From positions 1 through 64,000 of the forward strand of contig JAEPRB010000128.1 of the NCBI GenBank assembly GCA_016758965.1: a stretch of DNA of 64,000 nt, read 5' to 3'. Below are positions 12,241-23,579 of this stretch, one piece after another. Below the pieces are notes generated by a model. It was not told the origin of the DNA. It ran no database searches and was given only the letters and a program-made list of their open reading frames with translations. The translations under genes were made by a program, and so were the position numbers. Position 1 is the stretch's first letter. Each line of letters begins with the position of its first letter. Origin of the DNA: Circinella minor. Taxonomy: Eukaryota > Mucoromycota > Mucoromycetes > Mucorales > Lichtheimiaceae.

Positions 12241-12787
12241 GAAATGAATCACAATGAAAAACAAAAGGAAAGAGAAGAATGCTTTGACTCCAAAAGGGAC
12301 AATGCGCAGTTTTATAAGTTATTTGCCAACTAGAAGGGAATATCCAAACACCCCCATCATTTGCAGTGATAAACTAAACAAAAAAGTACCTGTCGCACAA
12401 AACTTTTTTGCTCTATCTTTTTTTATTTTGTCGCTTTTTACCAACCTAACAGACATTTAGTGGATGCTCCATGGAACCTCGGCGATTCAATGGTCCGTTC
12501 CCTTCAACGCCTTGCGATGGAGGCTGTAATCTTATGCTGCGCTATGGACCGTGAAGTTAAATGGAAGATATGTTATCTAAGCGTTTTGTGATTTGCCAAC
12601 TTAGCCAAAGACATTTCGTTACGGGATTGGGTCCCCGATGCATATCGTTACCGACGGTAGAAAGACAAAACCAGTTTTCTACGTGGAAAAAGGTATATAG
12701 ACAATTACATGACTAAAAAAACTATGGTTTTTCACTTTAATATTTAAGGCACGCATATAAACTTTTTAGATCGTCCCTGATAAAAAA
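12241..12787. other. Upstream remnant with no intact gene
   Basis: Minus-strand reading from about 12,459 (MSVRLVKSDKIKK) is broken by stops before the ATG at 12240. It could be a decayed 5' exon of the pseudogene. Nothing else was recognised. Confidence 0.3.
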
Positions 12788-12855
12788 TAGGGAATGACTA
12801 CGGGCGCGCCAATTCTGAGCCGGTACTTTAGTAACATGGCGCGCCCTTCGTCTGT
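12788..12855 (+). repeat. Left terminal inverted repeat with internal GC-rich palindrome
   Basis: Starts TAGGGAATGACTACGG. It holds an internal inverted pair, GGGCGCGCC and GGCGCGCCC, around a 26-27-nt loop, and ends CTTCGTCTG. This GC-rich hairpin is conspicuous in an AT-rich window. Confidence 0.75.
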
Positions 12856-13984
12856 TTTATTTATGCTTGCTCTTGTTCAAGTTTGCTATATGAAACATGT
12901 CTTATTTAAACTGTGTTTTCCTCCACTTCAAATAAAAGGATTATGAATAAAAATATGAAAGACTAGTTGAATCGTAAAACTTTGAATATTTTATGATAAT
13001 AAAAATTTTAACCCATTTGAAAATCTATCAAAATATATATAGTAATATCAAATTAAATTAAGAATTAATTCCTAAAGTAAAAAATCATATCCAGTTTTTA
13101 TTTTTATTTTTGAAGGCTTCAGTAATGACATTTTGGAATAATTATGTAATGGATTATTGTACTTTACTAGTAATAGATGTTGTATATATTAATATAAGCT
13201 TGCTATTACGGGATCCATTGACAAGCAGTATTTTTTTAACATAAGTTCATTCTAACAAAGAAAATAACATTTGAAGACTATGTCGCTATCTTTCATACAA
13301 AGTGTTCTTGTGCTTGACTCATTCAACAAGATTACAACAATATTTCATATGAGGATGCAATAGAAATCTTGTTTAAGAATCAAAATCTTGGCTCTGGAGT
13401 CTACGATCAGCCACAAGACGAAGATTATGACTTTCAAGAGAGATTTCTAGAAGCTATTTTTATTCAACAAGATATCTATGTTAATTTGATTTTTTCTAAT
13501 CGTTTTGTACTATGATATGTATATCATCTTTTTTTTTTCGTTCTACTATGTATGACCCAATTTCTTTCTTCTTCCCTATTTATATGGTACTTTCTTAATT
13601 ACTAATGTGTATTATCCAAGTTATTCCTTTATCGTATGCAAATAATAATCCTTTTTTTCAGCTGCTCTTATAAGCCCACTCATTCTATATTATAATTCAT
13701 ATGCTCTTTTCTTGTAATTTCGTTTATTTATGACACAAACATAGTATATTACGTATTATTGATATATGTTTTACATTTAGTACACTTTTTAATCTATGCT
13801 GCCCTACTGCTTCGGACCTTATTGGCTTCTTTGTATAGTTACAATATATTACATTCTTTTATAATTTTATGCTTCAACGATTTTGAGTATTTTTTATGGG
13901 TAGAAATAGAAAGAAACTCTATGTCCAATTGACACAGTATGTTAAATATATTGTTAATAAGTATTGTTGAGATTGTGAATATTT

Positions 13985-14113
13985 TGAATAAGAGAAGAAG
14001 AAGAGTAGACGAAGGGTAGACGAAGTGCGCGCCATGTTACTAAAGTGCCGGCTCAGAATTGGCGCACCCTTCGTCTGACTATAAATTTTTGGCGCCCCCG
14101 TAGTCATTCCCTA
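13985..14113 (-). repeat. Right terminal inverted repeat with extra inner segment
   Basis: The reverse complement begins with the same terminal word as the left arm. It then carries about 30 extra bases (GCGCCAAAAATTTATAGTC..) before the shared AATTCTGAGCCGG block. The inner edge repeats CTTCGTCTAC twice. The indel makes the two arms unequal in length. Confidence 0.75.
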
Positions 14114-14117
14114 TTAT

Positions 14118-14475
14118 ATAATATAAATGTACAATATTTTTATTTTTAATTTGTCATGTGCTTTTAATAAGTTGAATAAGCTAATTCATTATCTTTATAC
14201 TACTGAACCAAGAAGGAAAATTATTCAAAACGAAACAAAAGCGCTGTTATTTCAACGTCATTATATTTTAGAAAATATTATTTATGCAAAGGTACAACTT
14301 GGAGGGCAGGGTAGTAATGAAGGATCAATGGCTCGACCAAACACAGCGGACAGACGCCGAACAACATGCAGCATTTACTTATAAACATTTACTGAATACT
14401 GAACCTGCAGTAGCTGCGGTAGTAGCACAAGAAGACAACAGTAGTAGTACAAGAGGCATGACCATATAATGCTTC
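14118..14475 (-). repeat. LTR relic, mosaic of two LTR types
   Basis: On the minus strand, 14,445-14,345 is nearly identical to 2,836-2,936 of the Gypsy LTR (one mismatch seen over about 90 bases). The following 14,317-14,135 instead matches 37,163-37,340 (CTACCCTG.CCT.CAAG, TGTACCTTTG.ATAAATAAT, AATGACG). No pol remains, so this is a solo LTR or fragment. Confidence 0.7.
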
Positions 14476-15532
14476 TTTTTTCCATAGTTACAAAAATCAC
14501 GTCGAGTACTTTAAATCAATCTTCTCACTCTCAATAAATTGAACTTAATTTTTATAATCTAGTGAATGTAAATAAATGCTATCTGTGAAGCTTACTTATA
14601 CCTTCTCAAGCCTGAAATTCAAACAGCTAAATCATACAGTTATATATATATTAACTTTTGAATTATTTTATTTATTCACTATGTCAGATTCGAACGCACA
14701 TGATTCTTTTTCTTATTACTATATTATTTCTATTTATTATTTTCTCTTTATTTAATCAATGTATATGATATACTACTGCGACTATTGTTCCGAGTAATTG
14801 TGATTACAAAGCAGTTTCTGCAGAGTCCGGTTAGAAGAATAATCTATAACTATTAATTATTATATTATATTATATTTAATAATAAAGATAGTGAATTGTT
14901 ATTTTTATATATTCCTAGAAGTAAAAACATAATGAAAATAATAAAAAGTAATAAATTTAAAAATTTTATATAGATTAAGGATTTGATGATTGAAAATCAT
15001 CTAGCAGATCTTCAATGTCTGTATTGTGAAACAATACTAGTAGAAAACAAACAAATAGTTTATTTTCATACGAATCAATTAGTGCTCAAGTCTTGACTTG
15101 CGCACGCGACTCTTTGGTTCTTTCTCTAGAGAAAGCCACTAGAAATAAAACTCTATAAAAAAAATTCCAATTTTTTTGCCTTAGCAGTTTTATTTTCAGA
15201 TATTAGATTTTTTTATTAAATAATTATATTATTGTTATTGATAGATCTCCTTAACCAAAAAAATTATGGATTCGGGGCTCCATACGGTAAGTATTTTTTT
15301 CTTATGAATTTTTTTTTGTAGAACTTGAGGTGTACGATAGAGTAATAATTTAATTCAATAATAAAAAACGTAAATAAAACGATGAGTCCTTTGAAACAGT
15401 GTTTATTCTTAAAAATAAGATAAAGATTATTATTCTATGTACTACTTGGTCTATTTATATGAATTGTTTATAATGATAAGTTATTGCTGGTATGTCATCT
15501 GAGGAATGTATCTTCAAGAATTTTATCTTAAG
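14476..15532. other. AT-rich intergenic sequence with minor LTR scraps
   Basis: No gene was recognised. CTGCAGAGTCCGGTTAG at about 14,818-14,834 resembles part of the Gypsy LTR. The rest is AT-rich and full of stops. Confidence 0.4.
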
Positions 15533-15631
15533 GTATGATAACCTTGTTCTTAGGATGATCCTTTTAGCTTTATCAGGGGTAGACCCTTAGAATTTCCGGT
15601 ATTTTTACATTCTTAATTCCATGACACTACA
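15533..15631 (+). repeat. 100-bp dispersed repeat, copy 1
   Basis: Matches 35,075-35,175 in the same orientation, from TATGATAACCTTGTTCT through TATCAGGGGTAGA and GGTATTTTTACATTCTTAAT to CCATGAC.CTACA. No coding signal; it may be the end of an LTR or another transposon terminus. Confidence 0.75.
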
Positions 15632-15783
15632 GAACTTATGAAAAATTATTAAAACAATTCTATATCTACTAGCTCAGAATTTAAATAAATATGACTAGTG
15701 ATGATGTAAATCTCATAGTGAGTCATGGAAATAATAAAAAAAAAAAGAATCATAAAATTAATGTTATATGGCTTTTCTGATGA

Positions 15784-15965
15784 TGTTGAGTAAGACTACT
15801 GCAGTTTTCTCGTTACTGCAGACTCCACTACTGCAGCTACCGCAACCTTCCTCTTAAGGAAAGATGTGGTGAGTTTTTATTAAGCAAATCCTACATGTTG
15901 GTTGGGAAAGTCTGGTCACTACTGCAGGAAATTACTGCAGAAACACCTAAGCCCATTTATTGACA
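15784..15965 (+). repeat. Diverged Gypsy LTR relic rich in TACTGCAG
   Basis: Shares GTC.GGTCACTACTGCAGG, AAATTACTGCAGAA and AAGCCC with 2,930-2,985 of the Gypsy LTR, but is otherwise diverged. It contains five CTGCAG words in about 140 bp. Confidence 0.65.
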
Positions 15966-17151
15966 ATTGGAACACGATAACCATGATAAATACTTATTCT
16001 TTAATGATTATAATACTGAAATATCACTGATAATCATATTTGATAAAATTGATAATAGGCATATAAAAATAAAAACGGAGAAAGGAGAAAAGGAGGAAAG
16101 GGGTAAACTTTTTTTTAAATATTTTTGTGGATGTGACGGCAGTACTAGTTTCTTTTTCCACTTTGCACAGCAGCTGTAATTTTTTTAATGATTACTTTTG
16201 TTAGCTTAGATACAACAAGTATAGTATCTTCCAACTTTTATTTAATGACAACTTTAGATAAAAAAAATTCTACTGTAGCTACTTTTAGGATAGTGGCTCA
16301 TTAGCTGCTATTACTATTTATATTTCGATATGACTGTATACCAGTACCTTAGCTGAAATTTATGACTTTAATCTAGAAAAAGTAATTTGATTATTTTTAT
16401 AATAAAATATAATTTAGCTAAAAAAAAAAGGGCTTTTGCATTTTTTATCATATTGATTAGATGTCATATATTTACTTATTTTTATTTTTTAAAAAAAAAA
16501 AAGTTTTAAAAAAAGTTTATAAAAGTACTATGAGTTCATTAGCTCTTAAGTAAAGATTAGTTCTCTTGAGGAACTAAGAAGTATTTTCTATTATTGTTAT
16601 TATAAAAAAAATCGTTGCTATGGAGACCTAAATATTATGGCATTCTTACTACTATAAGATTATTGTTGCTATGAGATTGTTACTATGGAGCTGCTACTAT
16701 TATTTAATTAAAAAATAAGAATATAAAATCTATAATAACTTTTTATTTATTAGCTATTCTTCTATAATGCCCTAGACTCTACCATTAGACAGTTCTATTT
16801 TTTTTAATACTATGCTTTATTACTACATATATCAATTGCTGGGTTTCAAAATCACAAGGCTAAAAAAAAAAAAAGAGTAAAATCTATAATAATAATATAT
16901 ATAACTATAATAAAAATAACTTTAAAAATTCATAACATTTGATACAATTATTTTCTCTTGATGAAATATATATCATTCAATAGCCCTGAATTTTCTCTAC
17001 ACAATGATATTAATTTTATTATATGTTTATTAGTAATTTGAAAATATATACCTAACAACATCTTTTTAATTAAAGTTTTTTTGCTTTTTTTTTGTTTTTT
17101 TGGTACTTCTTGATGAAACAACATGAAAAGAAGATGAAACAAGTACAAAGG
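15966..17151. other. AT-rich intergenic sequence
   Basis: No gene was supported. The open frame 15,967-16,179 is low-complexity (Lys/Glu-rich) without splice-consistent neighbours. Several A/T homopolymers are present. Confidence 0.4.
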
Positions 17152-17224
17152 GCCTGTGTAGCTCCAATGGCAGAGCGTTGGTCTTGTAAACCAAAGGTTC
17201 GTTGTTCGAGTCAGCGTACAGGCA
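17152..17224 (+). tRNA. tRNA-Thr(UGU): tRNA-Thr (anticodon UGU), intronless
   Basis: A 73-nt cloverleaf. The acceptor GCCTGTG pairs with TACAGGC (one G-T) and the discriminator is A. The D stem is GCTC/GAGC. The anticodon stem TTGGT/ACCAA closes loop CTTGTAA with anticodon TGT, decoding ACA (Thr). The T stem is CGTTG/CAGCG with loop TTCGAGT. A T run at about 17,254 may help terminate Pol III. The CCA is not encoded. It stands alone between repeat-rich stretches. Confidence 0.93.
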
Positions 17225-18218
17225 GTTTATTTTATCAATAAAATTGATATATAATTTTTTTTTTTAAGAAATTTTATAATTTTTTGAGGATCAAAAGCAA
17301 TTTTTTTTATGTATTATGCATGCGTAGTAGTAGTAGTAGATAATATACGAAACAGGGTCTTACTCAGAAAACTATATTTGAAGGAAACAGAGTAACTAAA
17401 ATAAAATGATATACCGAAAAACGTGGGTTTCAACAAAATCCTTGTAGATGCTCTTTTCATCAGCGATAACCTTTTATTTTATAAAATAGCAATGTATCTG
17501 AATTTACAACAGCTGTTAATTATTCTATTTCCGAGGCCGTCAATAAAATTCATTTTATAAAATAGATAAAATAAAGTAATATGTCTTGAGTAATAATAAT
17601 ATCCATTTCATAGCATCAAACTCCAAAAAGAAAACTATTCTTATACGTTTAGGCTGCAATTTTGCTCTACTACGTACGCACAAAATTTAGTCATGTTACT
17701 GCTACTACACTATGATACAGGTGTTTTCTGACAAATACCTGCCATATAGCAATATAACTGTAATAAGTTTATAGCATAATATCCAGACGCTATGTTCGTT
17801 TTTCTTTCTCCCTCAGTAAAGCTTTATTTTTGAATAATAGATCAAAATCGCGTTTGCGCCAAAGTCTTCCCTTTAAATTGTTTCTTTTTTGTCTATCCCC
17901 AACATCATAATAGCTAGGCGTCCAGAAATTAATGTGAAATTATCTGTAACTTTATCAAAATTTTCTTCTGAAGGCCCAAAAAAAGTGTCTTTTTGATATA
18001 GAATGAAAGAAATTGGTGTCGGTAGAAAGAGGAAAATTTAAATAATATTACTAAACAGACTAAGAAAAGCTATGCAACAAACTGTATGAAATAGGTGAGA
18101 GGTTTCTGCGTAGCAAAGCAGACCTTTTTATGCATTTGCCTTATTAATAAATAAGTGTAATAAGATTCAGGAACAGCCACAATTTTAAAAATGAAACCAT
18201 CTTTTCCCTCCCGAGATT
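17225..18218. other. Intergenic sequence upstream of the acyltransferase gene
   Basis: No gene or shared repeat was seen. A short TAG trinucleotide tract (17,325-17,340) is present. The acyltransferase promoter should lie in the right part. Confidence 0.4.
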
Positions 18219-19452
18219 ATGCCCTGGCCAGGTTCACTCGAACCACCTTTTCGCATTATAGTGCCACCGGCCATTGTGGTGCGCACTCCAGTACTGATTG
18301 GAATCTACGGTGGGTTAATGACACTAGATTATGTTGCATTCAAAAACCAAAAAAAGATCCCATTAAGAAAGAATCAGCTACGATTACTTTTGATGGGGAC
18401 CCACACAGCGATTCCTCTTGCACTTTCTTCGCCAAGGATCGGTGCCAATCTGTTTTTTATTACTCTGCCATGGTTTTATGTGGCGTACAGCTCAGTGATA
18501 CCTGTGGAAAAATATACCTATTGTGAATGGCTTGATTCTCTCCAATTCCTATTATTGGATGCACCTGCCGATAAGAGATGGATGCTTGCAACGCGAAAAA
18601 TACCAAAACTGGTATTGTCGGAGCAAGAACAGCAAGATGCTCGAATCAAAGGAGTAACAAGAATTGCTCGTGGCATTGGCAAGTTGATCATGATGAAACT
18701 GATTGTTGATCCACTTCTTCCAAAGCAACTATCATCTATATTAAGTTTGCCGTGGTTACACCCGAATAGCTTGTTCTCGACATTATTATTTGGATGTAAG
18801 GCATACTTATTTCTTGGGGTTGCAGATATTGGAACAGGGATCCAACAACTTTCGCTCGGAATACCATCCATCGATTTATTCAATTTTCCAATGATAGCAT
18901 CCACACCGAAGGAGTTTTGGAGGTAAAAAAAATAAATAGATTATTATCATAGCAACGTCGGAAATGTGCAGTAATTGTAACTATTATAACTGATTCTCTT
19001 TTTTTTTTTTCAATGTTGTTACTATTATTGTTGTTGTAAAACTTTATCCTACATATAGTCACCGATGGAATTTATACATGAAAAGACTCTTTCATTTATT
19101 GATTTTTGCTCCGGAAGAAACAAGTTTGATTGAAGGGAAGGAAGATATTGAAAAAAACAAAAGTAGCGTTGTCAATCAAAAAATCCGCGGGTTAACGGTA
19201 TTTTTTATTAGTGGTATTTTTCACGAGATTCTCATGCTTTCTTTGTTTCGTGAAAGCACTGGTGAAAATCTGCTCTTTTTTACTATGCAGGGATTGAGTG
19301 TACTCTTGGAAGTCACTGTTCGCGAGAGAACTGGATACAGACAAGAAGTTACAGGATGGAGAAGAGTTGTTTGCTTCGCAGGCACCTGGTTTAATTTTGC
19401 ACTTACTGGACGGGTATTTATAGCACCCTTTCTTCGCTATTTCTCTTCATAG
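18219..19452 (+). CDS. Membrane-bound O-acyltransferase, wax-synthase/Tri7-like (MBOAT_2)
   Basis: Two exons, 18219-18922 and 19059-19452, joined across a 136-nt intron, giving 365 aa. The join restores the family signature FWSHRWNLYMKR (residues ~233-244), and a conserved His lies in FFISGIFHEI (H290). These match the wax-synthase-like branch of membrane-bound O-acyltransferases, which move acyl groups from acyl-CoA to lipid or terpenoid alcohols in the ER. Several hydrophobic membrane segments are visible, for example VVRTPVLIGIYGGLM, IGANLFFITLPWFYVAY and LLFGCKAYLFLGVA. The acceptor substrate (sterol, fatty alcohol, diacylglycerol or secondary metabolite) cannot be read from sequence. An overlapping frame starting at 18191 is a shadow. 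A promethin-like lipid-droplet gene 3.5 kb away makes neutral lipid synthesis a reasonable but unproven role. Confidence 0.8.
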
Positions 19453-19682
19453 TAACTCAAATGCCGTTTCAAACGTTGTGTATTTTAGAATCGTGTTTTA
19501 TTATTTATTTACAAGTAAACAAAGAGACATTTTTATTGAGTTTGATGTTATTTCTTTGTGTCATGATGAAAATTTCAATGATATAAATGTTTTATCAATA
19601 TCAAAATATGGCGATAAGCCAGGTGATAATCAAGATATGATAAAGCGAAAAAAAATAAGGGGGTATACAAAGAGTAATGCTA

Positions 19683-20455
19683 TTATTTACACAACGCAAG
19701 TTTCTCGTTTAAATCGAGTTCAAGTCCAAAAAATTCTTTACGTTCTTGAGTATATTCGTGGACGTGGTCGAGATCAACGTACAGATTAAACTATCTCCCG
19801 TAATTAGATAAAAAAAAGTCTGAGAAAAAAAACCATGCGTCATAATTTTTCCTTCTCCCCCATCCACGCGCCCATTTAATCTGACTTACATTGACAATGG
19901 CCAAGAAACTACGCTCCATTTCCGCTAAGTCACGAGGCCCATATAAGGGTGCAACAGCTCGATAGATTGACTTGGTCAGACGATTATGATCTTCAATATA
20001 TTTGGACGCTAGTAGAATAGCTGCAAGAAAAAGTTTATAATGCGTATCAAATTCTAATAAAAGATAAAAAAGTAATGTATAAATCACATCAGTTAAGATT
20101 AATAAAAAGCAATACTTTTTTTTTACTTTCATATACAGAAGCCCAGGATATATGGCGTTACGTTTTTGTTTAATTAACATAAGTTTATTTATATCAAACA
20201 TATACCTCCTCGGGCTTGGTTCGGCAGGTTACATTTTAATCGGTCAAGATATATTAAAGCAATGATCAGAACTGTGGGGGTTAGATGACATCGTTTGTAC
20301 ATGGTTGTGATAAAACTTTGTAAACTGGGTAGGAGCATATGTTGATAGTGTTTCTTTGGTGGAGAACACTGAATGATACCGTCAACGTTAGATACAGCAT
20401 ATGTTAATAGAGCGTCAAGATTTGACTGTCGGAATTGAAGGGGCAGTGTATCCAT
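19683..20455 (-). CDS. PHO80/PCL-type cyclin
   Basis: Three exons: 20455-20206, 20053-19890 and 19790-19683, giving 173 aa plus stop in one consistent frame. The cyclin fold shows as TPTVLIIALIYLDRLK, then after the first intron THYKLFLAAILLASKYIEDH, then MERSFLAIVN joined to FNLYVDLDHVHEY. The motif order and small size match the fungal PCL/PHO80 group, which partner the CDK Pho85 and control phosphate signalling, polarity or glycogen metabolism. No PEST or N-terminal regulatory extension is visible. The gene converges with the acyltransferase (about 230 bp between stop codons). The third exon is easily missed because it lies under an antisense open frame. Confidence 0.85.
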
Positions 20456-23006
20456 TATGAATATAATTTGTATAAATTTAGGCAAAAAAAAAAGTAGAGG
20501 AAAAAAAGAAAGAAAAAAAAAGTGGCAATGCGTTATATCCTGTTTTTATATAATTTTTACAAATTTAGATATTCATTCCTTTTTTATCATAGCTGATAAT
20601 CCGATTTCACCTCCTCTTTTCTTTTTTGGTTCCCTCTCCTTTTCCGTATCTGCCGATCGTGTCTTGATGCAAAAAATACCCCATTGTTGCACGTGTTCTT
20701 CCACTTTGTTCAGTTATGCATCTTTAAAGTTACTGTACTACCAACTTTTTTTTTCGTAAGTAGTAAATAGTAGTTTTATGTCCAATTCTTGGCAGTAATA
20801 TAAATACAAGCATTTATTTGATTAATGCATTATGTTGTCTTCCTCCTTGGAACCTATTATTGAAAAAAAACTAAAAAAGGAAAAAAAAATTGGGTAATAA
20901 AAACAAGAAAATTACTTAGATAACATATTGGTAATAATATAAAGCATAATAAACAAAATGTAATAATAACTATTCTTATTTAACAAAGAGAGTAAATCAA
21001 ATATTAGATGATCTATTAGCAGTTTGTCGCTATATTAAGTCACAAAAATTTGAAATTTTATAATAGATAAGCCTTACATCGTTAATTTTTTTTCCCGGTC
21101 AAAACTATACATAGTAAGTTAGCTTATTTATCAATATTTTTTATACTTCAGCACTAGACTTTTTTCTATTCTAGACTGAAAGTAAAAGTACTGTTATTTT
21201 ATCCAGGTAGAGTATCATAAATTTGAGCATCTTTTTTTTATTATTTTGTTTTATGTGATTTCATCTTTCGATCGTACCATTAATTCGTTTGCATATTAAA
21301 TAATTGCTTAATGTTGATGCAAAAGAATATTGGTCCTGCATAATAATAGGAAATAAATCTGACAGGAAAAGGGGTTCTCGTACGATTTTCGATTGACTTT
21401 CTTAAGCTTAGCAAGGAATCAAATGTAGCAATTACATTTGATAAAAAAAGAAACATCGGCGTTTCTCAAGTTGAATTATTTCTTATTATCATACCGATAT
21501 TATTTCCTAATAATTTGTTTTGATGGGATTTGTATTACTATTTGTATATGGTAGCAATTATCATCAAGTAATTATCATACCCAAGTCTTTCAACGTTGTC
21601 GATGCTCCTTTTATTGTCTTGTATCTCGGAAAACAATATTAAACATGAATAAATGAAAGTGTAATAAATGTTGCTAATGTAAACCTATATGTCACAGATC
21701 AAAAAATTTCCATATTTAATGTGAAAAATAAAGCTGTACTTGTTGGACCGAAAATTCTAGAAAAATAGTTTTACTCATTGAGGGACGATAAGGAGGCTTT
21801 TTTTTACAAGTCCTACAGCAGATACTAATAAAAATATGCATGTATGTATATACAGTACCGCATTACTATTTACTATATAAGCTATACATTTACTTTTTGA
21901 TTAGACATTAACTTACATAATTAGTATTAATTAAAAGTAAACACACATTTGTAATTCATTGAAGTTTATTTTTATTGCGATCCAGCCAGGAAATCTAACG
22001 ACTACCAGTTTTTGGAATTGACGATTTCAATTGTTCAAGTGCCTACATAAAAAAACTAGTTCTTAAAGGATTGTTTATCAGTATAGATTATCTTTTTTCT
22101 ATACCCCACAGAGTCAACAACAGATATTAATGTATTCCACAAGAGAATTAGTAAGGGGTAGTCGTTCATTTCTTGTGAAAAAATGTCATCTTATTTTACT
22201 TGGCAAATCATATCACCCTATTAATAATATTATAATTCGCAAGAGCTTAAAGTTTCTCTAGTATGTTATCTATCTGTTTATCACAAGTATTGCTCGTTAA
22301 GGAAGAGAGCTAAATTAACACAATTACCTATATTAATTATATATATGTGAGACGTTCAATTTCATTTGATATTCCCTAGTGTGTCATGACATTGTAGGGG
22401 GTTGTTTAAAAAAATTCATAGACTGCGAGGTAAACAATAAATTATTCTATGTTTGTGTGTCGTATGCACTAAATAGCTACCGAAGCTATGTTCGTCGAAA
22501 GGATTGACAGTGTTTGAATACATTTCATTTATAATCTCTACTTTATGTATCACAAGGTCTCGATTATCAAATTATTGTTATTATTAACTTGTAACACAAA
22601 GTCCATTGTTCTATCTAGCTCATTTTTTATATACTGTGGTTTCTTTTCAACGCTTTAGTAATCATATGGACAACCCGAATTTGTTACACCAACAAAAATA
22701 AGAAAGGGATAGACTCTTTTTTTGCTTGGTATAAAAAGCTCTTTACAACAAAAAAATAAATCTCATAATAATCTAATTATTGTTATTATTATTATTGATG
22801 GTCATTGCGCGTAGATTATATTATGTGGAACTCGGGAAATTGCAGAAACAGAAATTAAAAACTCAGTGTCTTATATACTGGCGTTTCCATGGCAGTCATG
22901 GTACCTTAACAGCAGCAGTACTTTTTCTGAATCCAGTAGTTTCACTACAATAATCTTCCTCTTTTTATTTCTTTAATTTTTACTATATTTTTATTTCTTT
23001 TAAATA
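20456..23006. other. Intergenic sequence, 2.5 kb
   Basis: No convincing gene. A short minus-strand frame 22,042-21,998 after an AG could be a terminal exon but finds no phase-compatible partner. Promoters of the cyclin (left) and the promethin-like gene (right) should lie at the ends. Otherwise AT-rich. Confidence 0.4.
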
Positions 23007-23579
23007 ATGGCGGAGACATTGTCAAAAGAATCGTATGCATTCAATACCAATTCTTCTCATTCAAATACTTCAGCATGGCCGGCATTTTTAGAGCCATATA
23101 TTAAGCAAGTAGAACCTTATTGGTTGCTTGTACGTAAAGTCGCACTGACATACTGGTATACATTAGAACAAGTGGCAAAAGCCCTGTGGCAATAGTAAGG
23201 AACATAATATACACTTTTATGTAAGGAGCGGTTGATGATGATGCTACTAGTTTGAGTAACAAGGGATATATGCGTGCATATTTTTTTTAGCCCCGATGTA
23301 CGGGTATTGGTGTATGTTCTATGTGCACTTTCTGCTTTACCTTTGACAATATTTACACTTTATGTCTTTGCAACACTTTTTGTCGCAGCATGTGTAGCTA
23401 GTTTGCTTGGGATCTTTATTACAGCCGTTGGATTAACTATCGGTAGTCTATTTCTAACACCTTTTATTATTGGAGCAGTATTTTTAGCTATTGGAGCCAC
23501 GGGGATTTATAAATTATACAATTATTGGAGTCCAACACCATCTTCAACCCTTAGTCAAGACAATCGTACTCTTTCTTAA
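23007..23579 (+). CDS. Promethin/LDAF1-like lipid-droplet assembly protein
   Basis: Two exons, 23007-23194 and 23291-23579, joined over a 96-nt intron (..WQYPDVRVL..), 158 aa. After a ~55-residue polar N-terminus with aromatic residues, the protein is almost wholly hydrophobic from ~66 to ~135, with small-residue-rich hairpins (ALSALPLTIFTLYVF, VASLLGIFITAVGLTIGSLF, PFIIGAVFLAIGATG). It ends in a Ser/Thr-rich polar tail. This layout is that of the promethin family (human LDAF1, yeast Ldo proteins), which works with seipin at ER sites of lipid-droplet formation. Assignment rests on hydrophobic pattern and length, not catalytic residues, so another small ER hairpin protein remains possible. Confidence 0.65.

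Larger units (their letters stand above)
12788..14113. mobile_element. 1.33-kb terminal-inverted-repeat DNA element, probably non-autonomous
   Basis: Both ends read TA-GGGAATGACTACGGG inward, followed by a long subterminal match (CCAATTCTGAGCCGG.ACTTTAGTAACATGGCGCGC). The outermost TA at each end could be a TA target-site duplication, as in Tc1/mariner-like elements. The interior has no transposase. A partial open frame at about 13,320-13,500 (..ISYEDAIEILFKNQNLG..) looks coding-like but ends at stops. The right end lies against an LTR relic starting at about 14,118, which suggests nested insertion. Confidence 0.75.

Noticed and set aside
18191..18526. 111-aa plus-strand frame overlapping the acyltransferase
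   Set aside because: It is a shadow of exon 1 in another frame; only the 18219 frame carries the family motifs and splices in phase.
19478..19789. 103-aa plus-strand frame
   Set aside because: It is antisense to the third exon of the cyclin gene, which completes a known fold.
21998..22042. Possible terminal exon (minus strand, ALEQLKSSIPKTGSR then stop)
   Set aside because: The upstream candidate exon around 22,085-22,170 ends in a phase that does not match, and a 15-codon open stretch is expected by chance.
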